Below, piece by piece: positions 43,279 to 55,422 of a stretch of DNA of 64,000 nt. Both the position numbers and the translations under genes were made by a program. The stretch is from Mactra quadrangularis (taxonomy: Eukaryota > Mollusca > Bivalvia > Venerida > Mactridae): positions 12,349,167 through 12,413,166 of the forward strand of contig CM046295.1 of assembly GCA_025267735.1 (NCBI GenBank), read 5' to 3'. Under the pieces are notes generated by a model. The model did not search any database, was not told where the DNA came from, and saw nothing but the letters and a program-made list of their open reading frames with translations. Position 1 is the first letter of the stretch. Every line of letters begins with the position of its first letter.

Positions 43279-45735
43279 CTGAAAAATCCAAATAAATACC
43301 AAGTAAAATCAAGCATATTTTACAAATCAGCTGAATTTGAAGATACAAAAGTGATGTATTAAATTAACTTTTACACTATATTTTTAATGTACTTAAACGT
43401 GTATATAATGTGTGAATTGGCAAAGTAACGAGTAAAAATCCACAAAAATCTACACACGTTATTTGGATCCAAATTTATATCTATCAATATTTATTTATAT
43501 TACCCTTTAAAAACTTTTTTCTTGTTAATTTGTTTGAGTAAATATATTTGATTAGAGGGAGTTTTAACTTGTCAAATTACGTCACGTCGGAACATCTGCA
43601 AATTTTGCATGATAATAAGATGTTTTAGAAAAATGGATGATAAAAAGTAGGAGACTTACAATTGTACTTATGTGTAATTGTTTTTACGTAATTAAGCCGC
43701 AAAACTTGTATAACGTTTCCTTGCAAAGAATAGGCTACCTACAACAATTAATCCGGATTTTGTTTAAATTCAGCTGTAATGTAACATGCACGAAACGAAT
43801 TTGTTACTTCAATCATTCATTCATTATCGCGTTGCAAATAAAATATGACTTTGACATATTGAAAATTTCGTGAAAATCAATCTTGCTCTTTGAAATTCAA
43901 CTCCGATGTCATAAAATCCGGTCATAAAATGATAATTCACAAAGTTTTGTATAATCAAAATGTCCGATGTCTGAAACACAATTATATCAGCCTAATAAAT
44001 TATTATTTTGAATATCCGATATTGGTTTAAAGCCCCATTATCAAAAGAAGCACTGTTTTTAAAGTGCAAAGAAAATAGATGTTTATTTATTTCAAACACT
44101 TCAAATGAACTGAATGCAAATATTGCTTAAATACAGAACCCACCAAAAGTTTGGAGAAATTTTCAGATTGAAGGCCTATTGAATAGCTTTTATTTAAATT
44201 TTGAATGCAAATATTGCTTAAATACAGAACCCACCAAATGTTTGGAGGAATTTTCAGATTTAAGGCCTATTGAATAGCTTTTATTTAAAATTTGATAACT
44301 GTGATTTGAAATACTTTGTAGTTATGCATTATTTTTTGGTGATCATTATCATTATAACCGAGACTACAAAAATAGCATGAAATCTATGGTACTGGAAAAT
44401 TATTGTTTTTTAGCCTTAACGATGTCAAATGCTGAATCCTATAAAGAGATACATTCATGAAATTTGTTTTCATTTTATCACAAACTATACTTAAATGTAT
44501 TAAAATAATGATTCTACAAAAAATGATCATTAAAATTCAAGAATTGTAGTTATCATCTTTTGTCTCCAAACTTTTGGTGGGTACTATATGTCTATGTTAT
44601 TTAGTGCATTTGAAATTAAAAGTAGATCAAAACCGAAAGTAGAATTTGGTTGTCAATACTTGATATAAGGTTTTATCGAAGTATGTTTTAGATGGAGTAC
44701 GGTTATGAAATAAAATAAAATCACAGATGAGCGTGTAACATCCTGCTTCAAAACATCCAAATCACATTATTAAGTACCAAAAGTTTATTTGGATCAAGTA
44801 TATTGAACATATGCGTACAAATAAATATAGTGTATTTTTATGAAAGTATCCCACTTTTTTAAGTAACGGACACTTAGTCAAATTCAAATTTAGATAGCAG
44901 AGCGATTTGAACAGATTTTTGTGTCTCTAATACATAAACTATTTTAATAACATCATGCCTGTGTAACAGTTTCAAGTCTATTGTTGATGAATATATCTAC
45001 ATATAGTGGCTTTAAGTTTTGAAAGGACCAATGTACCACTTAAAATGCCATGAACATAGTAAACGATAATACGGATATAACTTACTTACGGGTTTTTACT
45101 GCAAACGCATGTTATATGAATTTAAAAAGATTTCACTTTAGTAAATTAAATGACGACGTGAAAGAATAATAATAAAGGTTTGACGCGCAAAAAGTTTTGC
45201 TTCAGAAAAAATAAATAATAAAGCAAAATAAGAAACATGTAACTTTGAAACCCACCATGTCTTCCAACAATGTTCTATAACAAAAATTTACCGTACTCTG
45301 TTTTTACATTTATCAAGAAAAGTATATTTATCATTTTAATTTTGAGGGGAAATTTCCTAACGCTTTACAAAAGGTTGGATGATATCTTTAGATACGCGCG
45401 TATTTACGAATTAACGACACACAGGGCTGTTAATACAGAAACTGTATAGAAAATTCATCGGTCCAATAAGCTCAGATTGGAGAGCAATAGACTTGCAAAT
45501 CGTTGGTTCAATCTTCGCATCAGGCACTTAGCTGCTCCTTCTCCTATTATGGATGATATCATTTTCAAGGACAGTATTTTAAGTTTGAACAAGACTAAGG
45601 TGTTTTCAATAAAAAAAATCAATCTTTGCACCATAAATTGTATTTTTTAATAAAATAAAAATATACAAAAGTTTAAAATATTGAAAATATCAGAATATCT
45701 ATAAATATAGTGAACAATTAAAATAAAATACATAC
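43279..45735 (-). other. Intron of TRIM copy 3
   Basis: 2.46 kb, GT-AG, phase 2. It carries the same TIR element (44,132-44,588, left end doubled) and tRNA-like scrap (about 45,457) as the copy 1 intron. From about 43,620 to 45,180 most 60-base lines are identical to copy 1 or differ at one base, whereas both ends of the intron and both exons differ more. Confidence 0.85.
44132..44588. mobile_element. MITE inside TRIM intron (copy 3)
   Basis: Same element as 9,690-10,146: ACCCACCAAAAGTTTGGAGA ends in inverted orientation, with the left end duplicated at a 91-bp spacing. It is shared by descent through the unit duplication. Confidence 0.75.
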
Positions 45736-46094
45736 TTGTGATCAAGATTAAAGCAGACATTACATCCCACAACATTTTCACTTCGACAGTACATGTCAAC
45801 CACCTTCATTGGATGATGCTGACACAACTCTGTCGGCACTGCAAGTAATTTATCTACAGCAGTGCTGGAAGATTGTTCACTGATGAAAGTATCCACCATA
45901 GTATGATCTTTCATAGCGAGAAAACTATCGTGTGTTTTTAGACACTGTCCACAGAAATATTCATTACACACCGTACAATATTTAATAGACGGTTTATTTT
46001 TTCTATCCTTAGCACAACGGGTACAGCACAGCTCATGGAAGCTGTCCCCGGCATTAAACTGGGAATGACTCATATTGTGTCCTCCTTCTGCCAT
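45736..46094 (-). CDS. TRIM-like copy 3, exon 1: tandem B-box zinc fingers
   Basis: 119 codons plus two bases from MAEGG to the GTATGT donor. The start is fixed because an in-frame TGA lies a few codons upstream. B-box 1 ligands are CCTRC, YCTVC, FCGQC and following histidines. The B-box 2 part is CQHHP, MYC, CNVC, DHK. Compared with copy 1, four of ten residues change in the CLKTHDSFLA segment, while the 60 residues after it are almost identical. No RING is encoded here and none is visible upstream. Confidence 0.88.
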
Positions 46095-46176
46095 GTTGAG
46101 TTGTGAAATAATGTATCACACAAACATTGGTATCGAAGGAAGTGAGGTAATTAAATCACATGACGTATACAGTACC

Positions 46177-46183
46177 CTTTATA
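46177..46183 (-). promoter_or_regulatory. TATA-like promoter element, TRIM copy 3
   Basis: TATAAAG on the minus strand about 85 bases upstream of the start codon, conserved in place with copy 1. Downstream of it, GTATACGTCATGTG differs from copy 1 by one base, which creates a TACGTCA CRE-like word. Confidence 0.4.
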
Positions 46184-46551
46184 ATTTGTGTGAAAATATC
46201 CTGTTTTAAGAATAAATATAATCTCGTTTACCCATTAAAAAAGAAAAAGATGGCCATTTGATTAAATTTCAGAATAAGCAATAAAAGTATATAGTTTATT
46301 AGTATTAATCTCAAACTTTGTAACATGGATAATATTTAATTGTAGTAAAAATATTGATGAAATACATAATATATATTTTTGTCAATTTTTGTACAAGTCT
46401 ATACTTCTCAAGTTACGCACAATTCTATAGATCTGTATTTGCTTTGTTCAAATTCATTTACCGCATCATTGAGCATATTCGTCTATTTTATAAATAAACT
46501 TTAAATATATAATCATTGTGTATTATTACTGCATATAACTGAAAGATATAT

Positions 46552-47458
46552 TATCATAACGGTTTTGAACCTGTTCTCAATGAACTATATATCAAACATG
46601 TGTAGATATAATAAGCTTCGTGACGATATTGAACATGTCCTCAATGAACTATATATCAACCATGTGTAGGTATTATAAGCTTTATAACGATATTGAACCT
46701 GTTCTCAATGAACTATATATCAAATATGTGTAGGTATTATAAGCTTCATGACAATATTAAATTTGTCCTCAATGAACTATATATAAAACATGTGTAGGTG
46801 TTATAAGCTTCATGACGATATTGTAACTGTCCTCAATGGACTATGTATCAAACATGTGTAGGTATTATAAGCTTCATGACGATATTGAACTTGTCCTCAA
46901 TGAACTATATATCAAACATGTGTAGGTATTATAAACTTCATGACGGTATTGAACCTGTCCTCAATGAACTATATATCAAACTTGTTTAGGTATTATAAAT
47001 TTCATGACGATATTGAACTTGTCCTCAATGAACTATATATCAAACATGTGTAGGTATTATAAGCTTCATGACGATATTGAACTTGTCCTCAATGAACTAT
47101 ATATCAAACATATTTAGGTATTATAAATTTCATGACGATATTGAACCTGTCCTCAATGAACTATATATCAAACATGTGTAGGTATTATAAGCTTCATGAC
47201 GATATTGAACTTGTCCTCAATGAACTATATATCAAACATGTGTAGGTATTATAAACTTCATGACGATATTGAACTTGTCCTCAATGAACTATATATCAAA
47301 CTTGTTTAGGTATTATAAGCTTCATGACGATATTGAACTTGTCCTCAATGAACTATATATCAAACATATTTAGGTATTATAAACTTCATGACGATATTGA
47401 ACTTGTCCTCAATGAACTATATATCAAACATGTGTTTAGGTATTATAAGCTTCATCGT
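46552..47458. repeat. 64-bp minisatellite upstream of TRIM copy 3, about 14 units
   Basis: Highly regular units start at 46,581, 46,645, 46,709, 46,773 and so on, each reading TGAACTATATATCAAACATG, TGTAGGTATTATAAGCTTCA and TGACGATATTGAACTTGTCC. Two sub-types (GTGTAGG and TTTAGG) alternate in the distal half, indicating higher-order duplication. The orthologous array before copy 1 has about half as many units. Confidence 0.95.
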
Positions 47459-48007
47459 TTGTATAAATATATAACCACAGGTTTATATTAAACATACACA
47501 GGTGTGAGGTCTACACATCTTGCTTAATAAGTTTAACGTTTACAAAATATGTAACTTTAAAATGGATTTCCTCCTGTAAGTATTCCATATATGCTGTATT
47601 TTGACACGTTAAAATGTGGCATGGCTGTATATTAATTTTTCCATATCTTCGAACTGCATACATCACAAGTATCAAAACAACAACTTATACATTGTCAAGT
47701 ATTTTGAGTATTTTACTATATATATGATAATATAACTTTAGATTATCATTTAACACAAAACAAGTATATGTATGATTTGTTAAGTAGCTAAGCAGAGTAC
47801 ATATCAACAGTTATCACTGCCTGTCTTCCAAAGACCCTACCCAATGCTTGGACTCATATCTGATTAAACCTTACTGGTATAAGATTTCAAAATGAGAAGG
47901 TTATTGGCTCAATTCCCAGACATGGACATGGGTTTAATGTCATCTATGTGATCATTATGTGTTAACATACAAAATATGCAATTTAGAGTTGTTTTAAACA
48001 TAATTGT
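47459..48007. other. Non-coding spacer, matches 12,601-13,129
   Basis: It aligns with unit A throughout with moderate divergence. No supported coding sequence. Confidence 0.45.
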
Positions 48008-48337
48008 CTAAGTTTGAACCGAGTCTCTGGCACAGAAGTCTACCAGTAGGATTGCAAATCTAATGTCATGTCCTTGAATCACATATGGGCGATTTTTTAT
48101 TCCATGAAAATCAATGAATCCTTCATGTTGATATTTTCTTCTTTTAACCCATTGGATATACACTTTCATAAATGACTTTAGTCGGTGATCAGGTATCAAA
48201 AAACAGGCTTCCGACTCTACCGTGCATAAAATAACAGTGTTCGGTTTGTATTTGTTATTGTTTCCTTTCTTTCCTCCAACATTTATAACACCAGTGTTAC
48301 TTTGCCTTGGTCTTAAATTTGTTATGATGACTTTCAT
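48008..48337 (-). CDS. Hypothetical 109-residue frame, unrecognised
   Basis: An open minus frame of basic composition (MKVIITNLRPRQ at the start, FIDFHGIKNRPYVIQGHDI near the end). I do not recognise a family. In support of coding: its N-terminal 25 residues have in-frame relatives at 14,130-14,235 (VNTGIINVGEKK) and near 50,700-50,780 (ISTINVGKE), diverged but without stops. Against: unit A has lost the rest through stops and an insertion, and the frame lies among SINE-like repeats. The frame is open a few codons further upstream, so it may be an internal or last exon rather than a complete gene. Confidence 0.3.
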   Translation of the reverse strand: MKVIITNLRPRQSNTGVINVGGKKGNNNKYKPNTVILCTVESEACFLIPDHRLKSFMKVYIQWVKRRKYQHEGFIDFHGIKNRPYVIQGHDIRFAILLVDFCARDSVQT

Positions 48338-48699
48338 GGAGATATTAGTTGTAAACTTGGATTGAACAATCTACAATTTTAGCTTTGTAGGGTAAGAGTT
48401 CGTCTCAGCAAAAAAAAAATGCATACAGAAAGACCAATTCTGAGGTATTAAAGAAAAAAGTAAATTAGTTTATGGATAAATAACAGGTGTGTATTGTAAA
48501 AAAATGTCCTCCAGCAGCTTTTGTTTGGTTTAAAGGTAATTCATTAGTGTATGATTACCACGAGTTTGTTTGCCTTAAAATTTCTTTTCGTTTGACAAAA
48601 GTGATTACTCTGGAATGGCATTATTCTATTGCTGTATAATTGTGTCGTTTACCTTTTAACAATGGCTTTAAATATGAATAAAACATGGTGTAATATTTC

Positions 48700-49005
48700 A
48701 TCACATTCTAAGTCCTATCACGATAGGCTACACGCAACATTTCTAATTTATGTCCCCTCGGGGATTCTGGTTGAATTCCACACGAGGCAGTTAGATTATC
48801 TTATGAAAATTTGACAGTTATAACAAGTTTGCTTCATTAGTACAAACATCAGGAAGTTGTCGGTATTTTGAAAATGTTGATGTGTACTGGTTTATAAACA
48901 ATAATCCAGGAAGTTAGGTTTTATGGGCTGATGGACGATAATGACCAACGTTTGTGTTCACTCACTGTTAATCTCAACCAACGTTACCTGACATTTAAAA
49001 TAAAA
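48700..49005 (+). repeat. SINE family 1, diverged (unit B upstream)
   Basis: It has GATAGGCTACACGCAACATT, CTGGTTGAATTCCACACGAG as B-box region, and TTGACAGTTATAACAAG, matching 14,611-14,890 in order and spacing. Confidence 0.55.
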
Positions 49006-51130
49006 CATTAAGCACAATAATATTTTATGTTTATCTTTATTTTTTATAGTTTTATTTTTTCGATTTCATATCTTATTAAGAAATAAAAAGTATGTTATTC
49101 TATTAATATCCCAAGTAATATTAAGTCAAACCCAACACACATGGCAGATTTTTGACTAAAAGATCTTTTAATTGATGATACGCGAAGAAATGTTCGAGAG
49201 CTCAGGTTGTAGCAAATTAATTGTTGGCATTATGTAGAAGATTTGGCTTTATCTTTTGTCGAGAAAATAGTACCTACATTCAGTGATGTTTTATTATATT
49301 AAATAAGTATTGTTTTTAAATCACTTGGATCATAATGTGTATTTAGACGAACTTAACTTTCAGCAGGAGTGTTCTTTTAAAATTATAGTGGTATTCAGTA
49401 TTATATATTTAGACAAACTGAACTTTCAGCAGGAGTGTTCTTTTAAAATTATACTGGTATTGAGTTTTATATTTAACTTTAGTTCACAATATGGTATATT
49501 TCAATTCTATACAGACTGCACTATACATTCAGCAAAATATCAAGACGTTATCATGTAAACCTGTAAACAAAATACTGTAAGACAAGCAATGTTTTAAAAG
49601 CCATGTCATTAAACTATTACAAAAAGTATTTAATTGTTAAATAACTATATAAACAAGCTTTGTGATGCCAGTTCATTACATATGTAATCTTAAAACATTA
49701 AGCAAGTTATTTAACTTAGGTTTAAGTACGTTTAAAACATGTTGACGACTACATTCAACAATGGTATCTTCTTTCCATAAAAATGCATCATACATTTAAG
49801 CAAACAACTCATAAAAAAGAAATTATGAACAGGTACCATCATGATGGTGATTGCAATATTCCTTCATCGTTGTTCATTCATATGTGTAGCTGATTAAGTT
49901 TGCGCGTGTTAAATCGGAACTGGCTCATCAGTTAGAGAGATTATTTGGATTGAATTGCTATCTCACGTTTTGCTCGCATTATATTCATCACTGATACTGT
50001 GATGAAATTTTTAAGAAAGTTTGAGCAAACCGGATGCGTTTAAAACCTTCCAATGCATTAAAGACTTCATAAAGCGACAAGACGGCAATAATTTACTATG
50101 ATACCATTTGATTTTACCCTTGAAGGTTTTTTGTAACTTTCTGCACCACTATCCCCACATTTGACAATCCTGTAACTTGCATTTATTTTGTTTGTATCTT
50201 TAAAAACATTTCTTAACGTTTGTAATTGTACCGTCATGTTGTATTCATGTTTTTTTCGTTATAATTTGTTCACATGTCTTTACCATGTTATTGTAAACTG
50301 TGACAAAATAAAAGATCTGTTCTATTCTGTTCATAATCTCAATGCGAGCAATATTGTTACTGCTTATAAGAAGTCAGTTAGTTTTTTTAATTTATTCTGC
50401 ATTTTTGAAATAAATGAAACACTATTTGATGAACATTTTCAACAAGTTTTGTACCAATAGCTTACATATCAATCCAGTTATGATCAAGTATATAAGAGTA
50501 TACTTAGAAAAGTTTTTTTGTGTATTGACAAACCTACATAATTAATGCAGTCTTCTTTCAAGCAATATTGTTTAAAAAGTTTCAAATATAAATATACTAT
50601 TACATTAAATGGTATATCTGTATGATAAAGTTGTATTTATACAATTGGTATTCAGCAGTATAAAATAACCATGTTTTGTTAATATTTTTCTTTCTTTTCC
50701 AACATTTATTGTACTAATGCTTACTTCGCCTTGGTCTGTAATTTGTTTTACGACATTCATGTTTATAAAAGACTGTGGAATGAATAATTTTCTTATTAAA
50801 ATTGTGTTAGGTTACAGTTCGTCTCAACAAATTAAATATGAATAGAGGAAGACCAACTCTGAGCTATTGAAGAAACTAGTTAAATGGTTTATTGATAAAT
50901 TAAAAGTTGTCCTCGAGTAGATATATGTTTTTTTTTCTAACTTTAAATTTAATTTATAAGTGTATGATACTACAAGGCTTTAAATATATTTGCGTTTAAA
51001 AAGTGATTGTATCGGAATGAAATTATCCTACTCATTATAAATCTATGGGTTAACTTTATAATAGGCATTTCGTTTTATCTTAAATAATCTTACCCGTGAC
51101 AATTAAGAATAATTGGAAATATGTTGTTAT
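49006..51130. other. Non-coding upstream region, unit B
   Basis: Part matches 14,891-15,470. Near 49,335-49,470 a roughly 80-bp block with CTTTCAGCAGGAGTGTTCTT is directly repeated. The stretch 50,690-50,880 is a second copy of the 48,270-48,460 / 14,125-14,310 block (CCAACATTTAT, then GTTCGTCTCAACAAAT, then GACCAACTCTGAG), so this upstream region is itself tandemly duplicated in unit B. A 90-codon plus frame at 50,188-50,460 has no paralogue. Confidence 0.45.
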
Positions 51131-51430
51131 AACCTTACATAATGTAAACCCTTGGCACGGTAGGCTACATGCAGGATTTCAAATATATGTCCTGAAAGAG
51201 TTTTTGGTTCAAATTTCACACGAGGGGGTCAAGCCCTACTATGAAAATTTGACAGTTATGTCTAGTTTCCTTCATTTACAAAGTACAGATAGAGGCAGTT
51301 GGTACTTTGGGAGAGTAGACGTGTACTGATAATAGACAAGTGTCCAAGAAGCTACGTTAGACTAATCGACGTGAAATTAACTGAATTTGTGTTAACACGG
51401 TGTAAACCTCAACAAAAATTTTTTTTACCT
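51131..51430 (+). repeat. SINE family 1, second upstream copy in unit B
   Basis: It has CACGGTAGGCTACATGCAGG, TTTGGTTCAAATTTCACACG and the complete body through ATAGACAAGTGTCC to TTTGTGTTAACACGGTGTAA. It is better preserved at the 3' end than the other upstream copies. Confidence 0.6.
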
Positions 51431-52363
51431 AACATATTAAATAAAAAAACAGACTACATAAAGACAAAGTATGGTTTGGTTGACTTTGTTATCAAATTAT
51501 TACTACAAATTATGATTAATTGGATTCCCTAATAAACTTGTACATGTGCCTTTTACTGTTCCACTTTTTATTATGCTATTCTTATTTTATTAAGATATTA
51601 GATATGTTTTTTTCCGGTGGGGGAGTTTAAAAAAAAAAACAACAACAAAATAAAATATTTTATTCATATTCCAAATATTATTGAGTTAACCCCAACCAAC
51701 TTGTAGAATTTTGTTGTTTTTTTACTTAAAAATATTCTAACTGATGACACGCCATAGGGATGTTCTAGAACTAAGGTTGTAGGAAATAAAATGTTGATTT
51801 CACGTAAAAGATTTGGTTTTTTTTTTTTCAGAAAATATCATCTGCATCATGTGATGTTTATCATATCAAAGGTTTAATTATTTGTGAAATCACTTTGTTA
51901 CAAATGTACATTTATGTTGTTTTAGACGATGTGAATTCTCAACAGGAGATCTTCAAAAAATAACAGTGGCATTGAATTTTGAAATTTTCGTGAACTAATA
52001 TCCATAATAGGAAATCGCGTTGCTTAGACTGATTTATGTTATAACATCGTAGTGAACTTTCATTACAAGAGTTCTTCTACAAATTATAATAGCATTGAAA
52101 TATATAGTTTCGTGAGCTCAAATTTACAATAAAGTATAAATTATGTTAGTGCTATGCAAATTTTAATACACATTTACCGAAAAAAAAGCATTCGTTCTCA
52201 GGTAAACCTATTAACTCGCATCATTAATGTATTTCCAAAAGTATTTAAACTGTTAACTAATTATGTATAACAAACTGTTTGAATCCAGTTCATTACATAT
52301 AATAATCTCAAGTAACGTTAATTGAGTATACATGTAGTTACATTTATAAGAAGTTTATATGCT
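51431..52363. other. Non-coding, diverged duplicate of 49,000-49,720
   Basis: Landmarks TTTAGACGATGTGAATTCTC and CAACAGGAG repeat those near 49,330. The last part matches 15,360-15,440. No gene is seen. Confidence 0.4.
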
Positions 52364-52663
52364 TCACAGTCTTATCATATGAAATATATTTACCTCATTT
52401 GCATACGCCCTTGTACGTTTTGGTATGAAGTCATCCATTCCATAAATCGCACATTGACCGGGCACCCAGTCATAATTCTGACATTGACTGATTTTGACGT
52501 CATTCAGTCCATTGCTTCTAAGAATATTATTTATACAGTTATATGTACGATTTTTATGTAACATTCTTAAAAGCCATGGTTTTTTGTCTAGTAACATTAA
52601 ATATTTACTTTGATTAACAACAATAAAAAGAAGAACATGACTGTTTGATGCATTGCTGCTCAT
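52364..52663 (-). CDS. Hypothetical 99-residue frame, possible exon, unrecognised
   Basis: A minus frame beginning MSSNASNSHVLLFIV and containing CQNYDWVPGQCAIYGMDDF. Base composition is less AT-rich than the flanks. After RTRAYANE the sequence reads GTAAAT, a possible splice donor, so a real exon would end near 52,398. The surrounding 0.6 kb is absent from the matching place in unit A (near 15,460), so it is either a unit B-specific insertion or a deletion in A. I do not recognise the peptide and see no second exon. Confidence 0.3.
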   Translation of the reverse strand: MSSNASNSHVLLFIVVNQSKYLMLLDKKPWLLRMLHKNRTYNCINNILRSNGLNDVKISQCQNYDWVPGQCAIYGMDDFIPKRTRAYANEVNIFHMIRL

Positions 52664-53613
52664 CGGGTCTTATACCTTCCTTAGTCTGACCAACCGGTCT
52701 GTAAACTTGTATTTTGCCCCCAAGTCCATGTTGTATTTGTTAAATATAAATTATGAGTCTTTTCGTTCATCTGGACAAACAAGCCATAAAGAACCTGACA
52801 TGCTTAGTAGAATTGCTTTCTTGTATAAGATATATTTTCAGTCTTATAACTCACTTCATAAAATTTATAAATAAGATCATTTTTTCTTGTATACATGTCT
52901 ATATACCGCCATGAAAAGTACGATCTGCATGTATTATATAATCGATTGAACACTGTTTATCTGCTTTGTAAAATAGATTTTAAAACGTAGGATTTCTATT
53001 CATTTGATTTCTAAGAATTCCATTCAAATCATAGATCGATGAAAAGTACGATCTGCATTTATCATACAATCGACTAAACAATATCTATCTGCTTTGTAAA
53101 ATAGAATTTAAAATGTAAGATTTCTATTCATTGGATTTCTAAGATTTCAAGTCGTTGATAGGTACACACTCAATTTATACCAACCTTTAAATATTTTAAA
53201 CAAAGTATAAAACCCATACTGACAAATGTAGAAATCTTGTAAACGTACAAAATCAATATATAGAGGTGATTTTAAATAGTAGTATAATTAAATCTGGAAT
53301 GAAATCGCTTTTATTACGAAAAAAGTCGTAAAACATCTTGTTTAAGGTATTTATCCAAATTATACAATAAACCACATGTATAATTTTGTATATTCAAACA
53401 ACTTTAATGATGCTATGAAATATAAGATTTTCAACCTGTTGTTTTCTTTTGTTCTCTCTAATATGTCTATATACAGTAATTGTTTGAGTTGAGTGTTGTC
53501 TTATATACCTCAGACTTGGTAAGTAAAGCTTCTGACTTGCTCGTAGAACATCATAAAATCGATTACTGTGTCGTATACTTAACGTTTACACCTCTGACAG
53601 ATGATGTAAGTCT
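52664..53613. other. Non-coding distal end of unit B
   Basis: From about 52,885 it matches 90-430 and 15,540-16,070. A block with GAAAAGTACGATCTGCAT is tandemly repeated at about 52,912 and 53,040. No supported frames. Confidence 0.5.
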
Positions 53614-53670
53614 AGTCTTGTAAACTATAGCTATAAGTTATAGGATAAAGTAAGTCTTGTAAACTACAGA
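53614..53670. repeat. 39-bp minisatellite relic, about 1.5 copies
   Basis: The same unit as 434-602 and 16,080-17,183, nearly lost here, with the same lead-in sequence (CTGACAGATGATGTAAGTCT). Confidence 0.85.
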
Positions 53671-55059
53671 TAGTCTGAAGTAAGAGTAACGTTACTTAAA
53701 TGAAGATTTTTCTAAAATGAATACATCATATTGTCAATGACATAAATATGAATAGATCCACTGCTTTGAATTTTAAAAATATCATTTTTTATAATTTGAA
53801 ACATAAAAAAGGTTCTTCCTGAAAAATTTCAAAATATGGACATAGCTTGTACTGGCAGTAACCCCTCGATATTATATTGAACACACATTTACATATAAGA
53901 TATGTACATTATAACTGACAAATATTTCCTTATTAATCACTCATTGCACCCTCATTGAAGCAAGTTTCATATCAAACATACAGTAGTCATTATAATTCGT
54001 TTTAACAAATTGACGGAGGTTCACAATACCGTTGTACTGCACACATACTTATACGCAGAAGAGGTTATTTAAGCATGGATATATTTAGCGATATCAAGAA
54101 TTTTGGTATGCAAAGCTGCTTTATTACATCACATATGTTAATTACAAGATACCCATAAGACTACATGTGTCGATGAAAGCACGAAAACCATTCTTTTGTC
54201 GTTCTGCAACTTTGAGTTTGTTAAGACAGCTGTCGCAAAAATAATAACAAAGGTAAACATTTGGAAAGACAATCAATAAGGGGATGGCAGCATTGTAGAT
54301 TTCCATATCTTAATCACTTTATTAATAATTTTAAGCTACATTTGCTACTTTTTATGAAAAATCTTATGACCGTGTAGTTAATCAACAATAAAACCTTTTA
54401 ACTGGGGATCCTCTATCTTATATGAAATTCAAATTTTAAATTCAATAATTTTATTTCGGGGTTGTACGCCAATCAACGTAGATAGATACGATGTATGAAT
54501 CAAATAACTGAGGCATATATAAAATGTTATACAGTATATCTCAGATAAGTTTATTTTAATGTGTAAATCGTTAAAATCTATACTTCTACGTCACTGTAAT
54601 TCATTGTTCACTAATTAAATGTTTTAACCTTTATTAACTTAATAACCTGTGTAAAATACTTTATATTTTACTTATTTATTAAAGTTGACACAAAGTTTAC
54701 GACCAATAATTATTTTGTATTGTCATTAAGTTTAAGGTTACACTACAGTGGTTCTATTATAGAACGTCTTACTAAAGAGTTAAGTCATTAATCATTCTAC
54801 ACTTAACAGAACTTATAAGTATACATATTTCAATTATGTATACTTTTTTATTATTCAGTATTTCTTAACGATATTTTGTACATCTGCTTTTACTGTATAT
54901 CAATAAGTACTGCGTAATCAATTTTTCGAAACCTAACCAGCGCGTTGAACCGTGAATCGATTAAATTCATTAAATGCTCGAGGATATCGTGACTGGTTCA
55001 AATAAAAATTGCACATAGTCGCTGTGGAAGTAATACTACCCACATATCAAAAACAAAAG
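53671..55059. other. Spacer between units B and C, with a partial early copy of the unit start
   Basis: 54,250-54,500 is a diverged copy of the unit-start sequence at 890-1,130 and 55,780-56,030 (words GACAATCAATAA, CATTGTAGATTTCCATAT, GACCGTGTAGTTAATCAACA). The segment near 53,880-54,230 resembles 61,540-61,900. No genes are seen. These are remnants of an additional, largely deleted unit. Confidence 0.45.
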
Positions 55060-55422
55060 ATGGGCCGGCTAACGAAAGAACACTGAGGTATAGCTATTGG
55101 GTTGTTAAAATGGATGGCGCGCCAGTCCGCACCGCAAGAACAACAACAGAATTGCTATATGACAACAACATCACGCTGATGTGCATACCGCCGAAATGTG
55201 TAGCAAAACCTTTAAGAACAAATATGGGATAAATTGAACTGTTGTGTACGCCGTGGTGTTGCAGCCCAACCCCTAGCAGGGCCACGCGGAGAGATAGTGC
55301 GCAAATGGGCAGGTATACGTCAGAATCTTATCCATCAGTATGTGAGATCCATTAGATCTAGATTCCAAGCGGTTCTTAACAGCCATGGAGATCACAATTG
55401 TTATAAGAGAAAGAATCGTTGA
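55060..55422 (+). pseudogene. Tc1-like transposase remnant, centre deleted
   Basis: The 5' part encodes a helix-turn-helix-like start (MGRLTKEH, stop, GIAIGLLK). The 3' part (55,234-55,422) encodes an ending with IVRKWAGIRQNLIHQYVRSI and FQAVLNSHGDHNCY. The latter matches the familiar end of IS630/Tc1 transposases, which usually read like SMRRRCQAVxxxxGGHTRY. The catalytic DDE region is missing and stops and frame changes are present, so it is dead. It is noticeably richer in GC than the flanks. TIRs were not identified. Confidence 0.7.

Noticed and set aside
46552..47458. CRISPR-like regular repeat array
   Set aside because: The units are contiguous 64-bp tandem copies without unique spacers, in a eukaryotic context with introns and SINEs.
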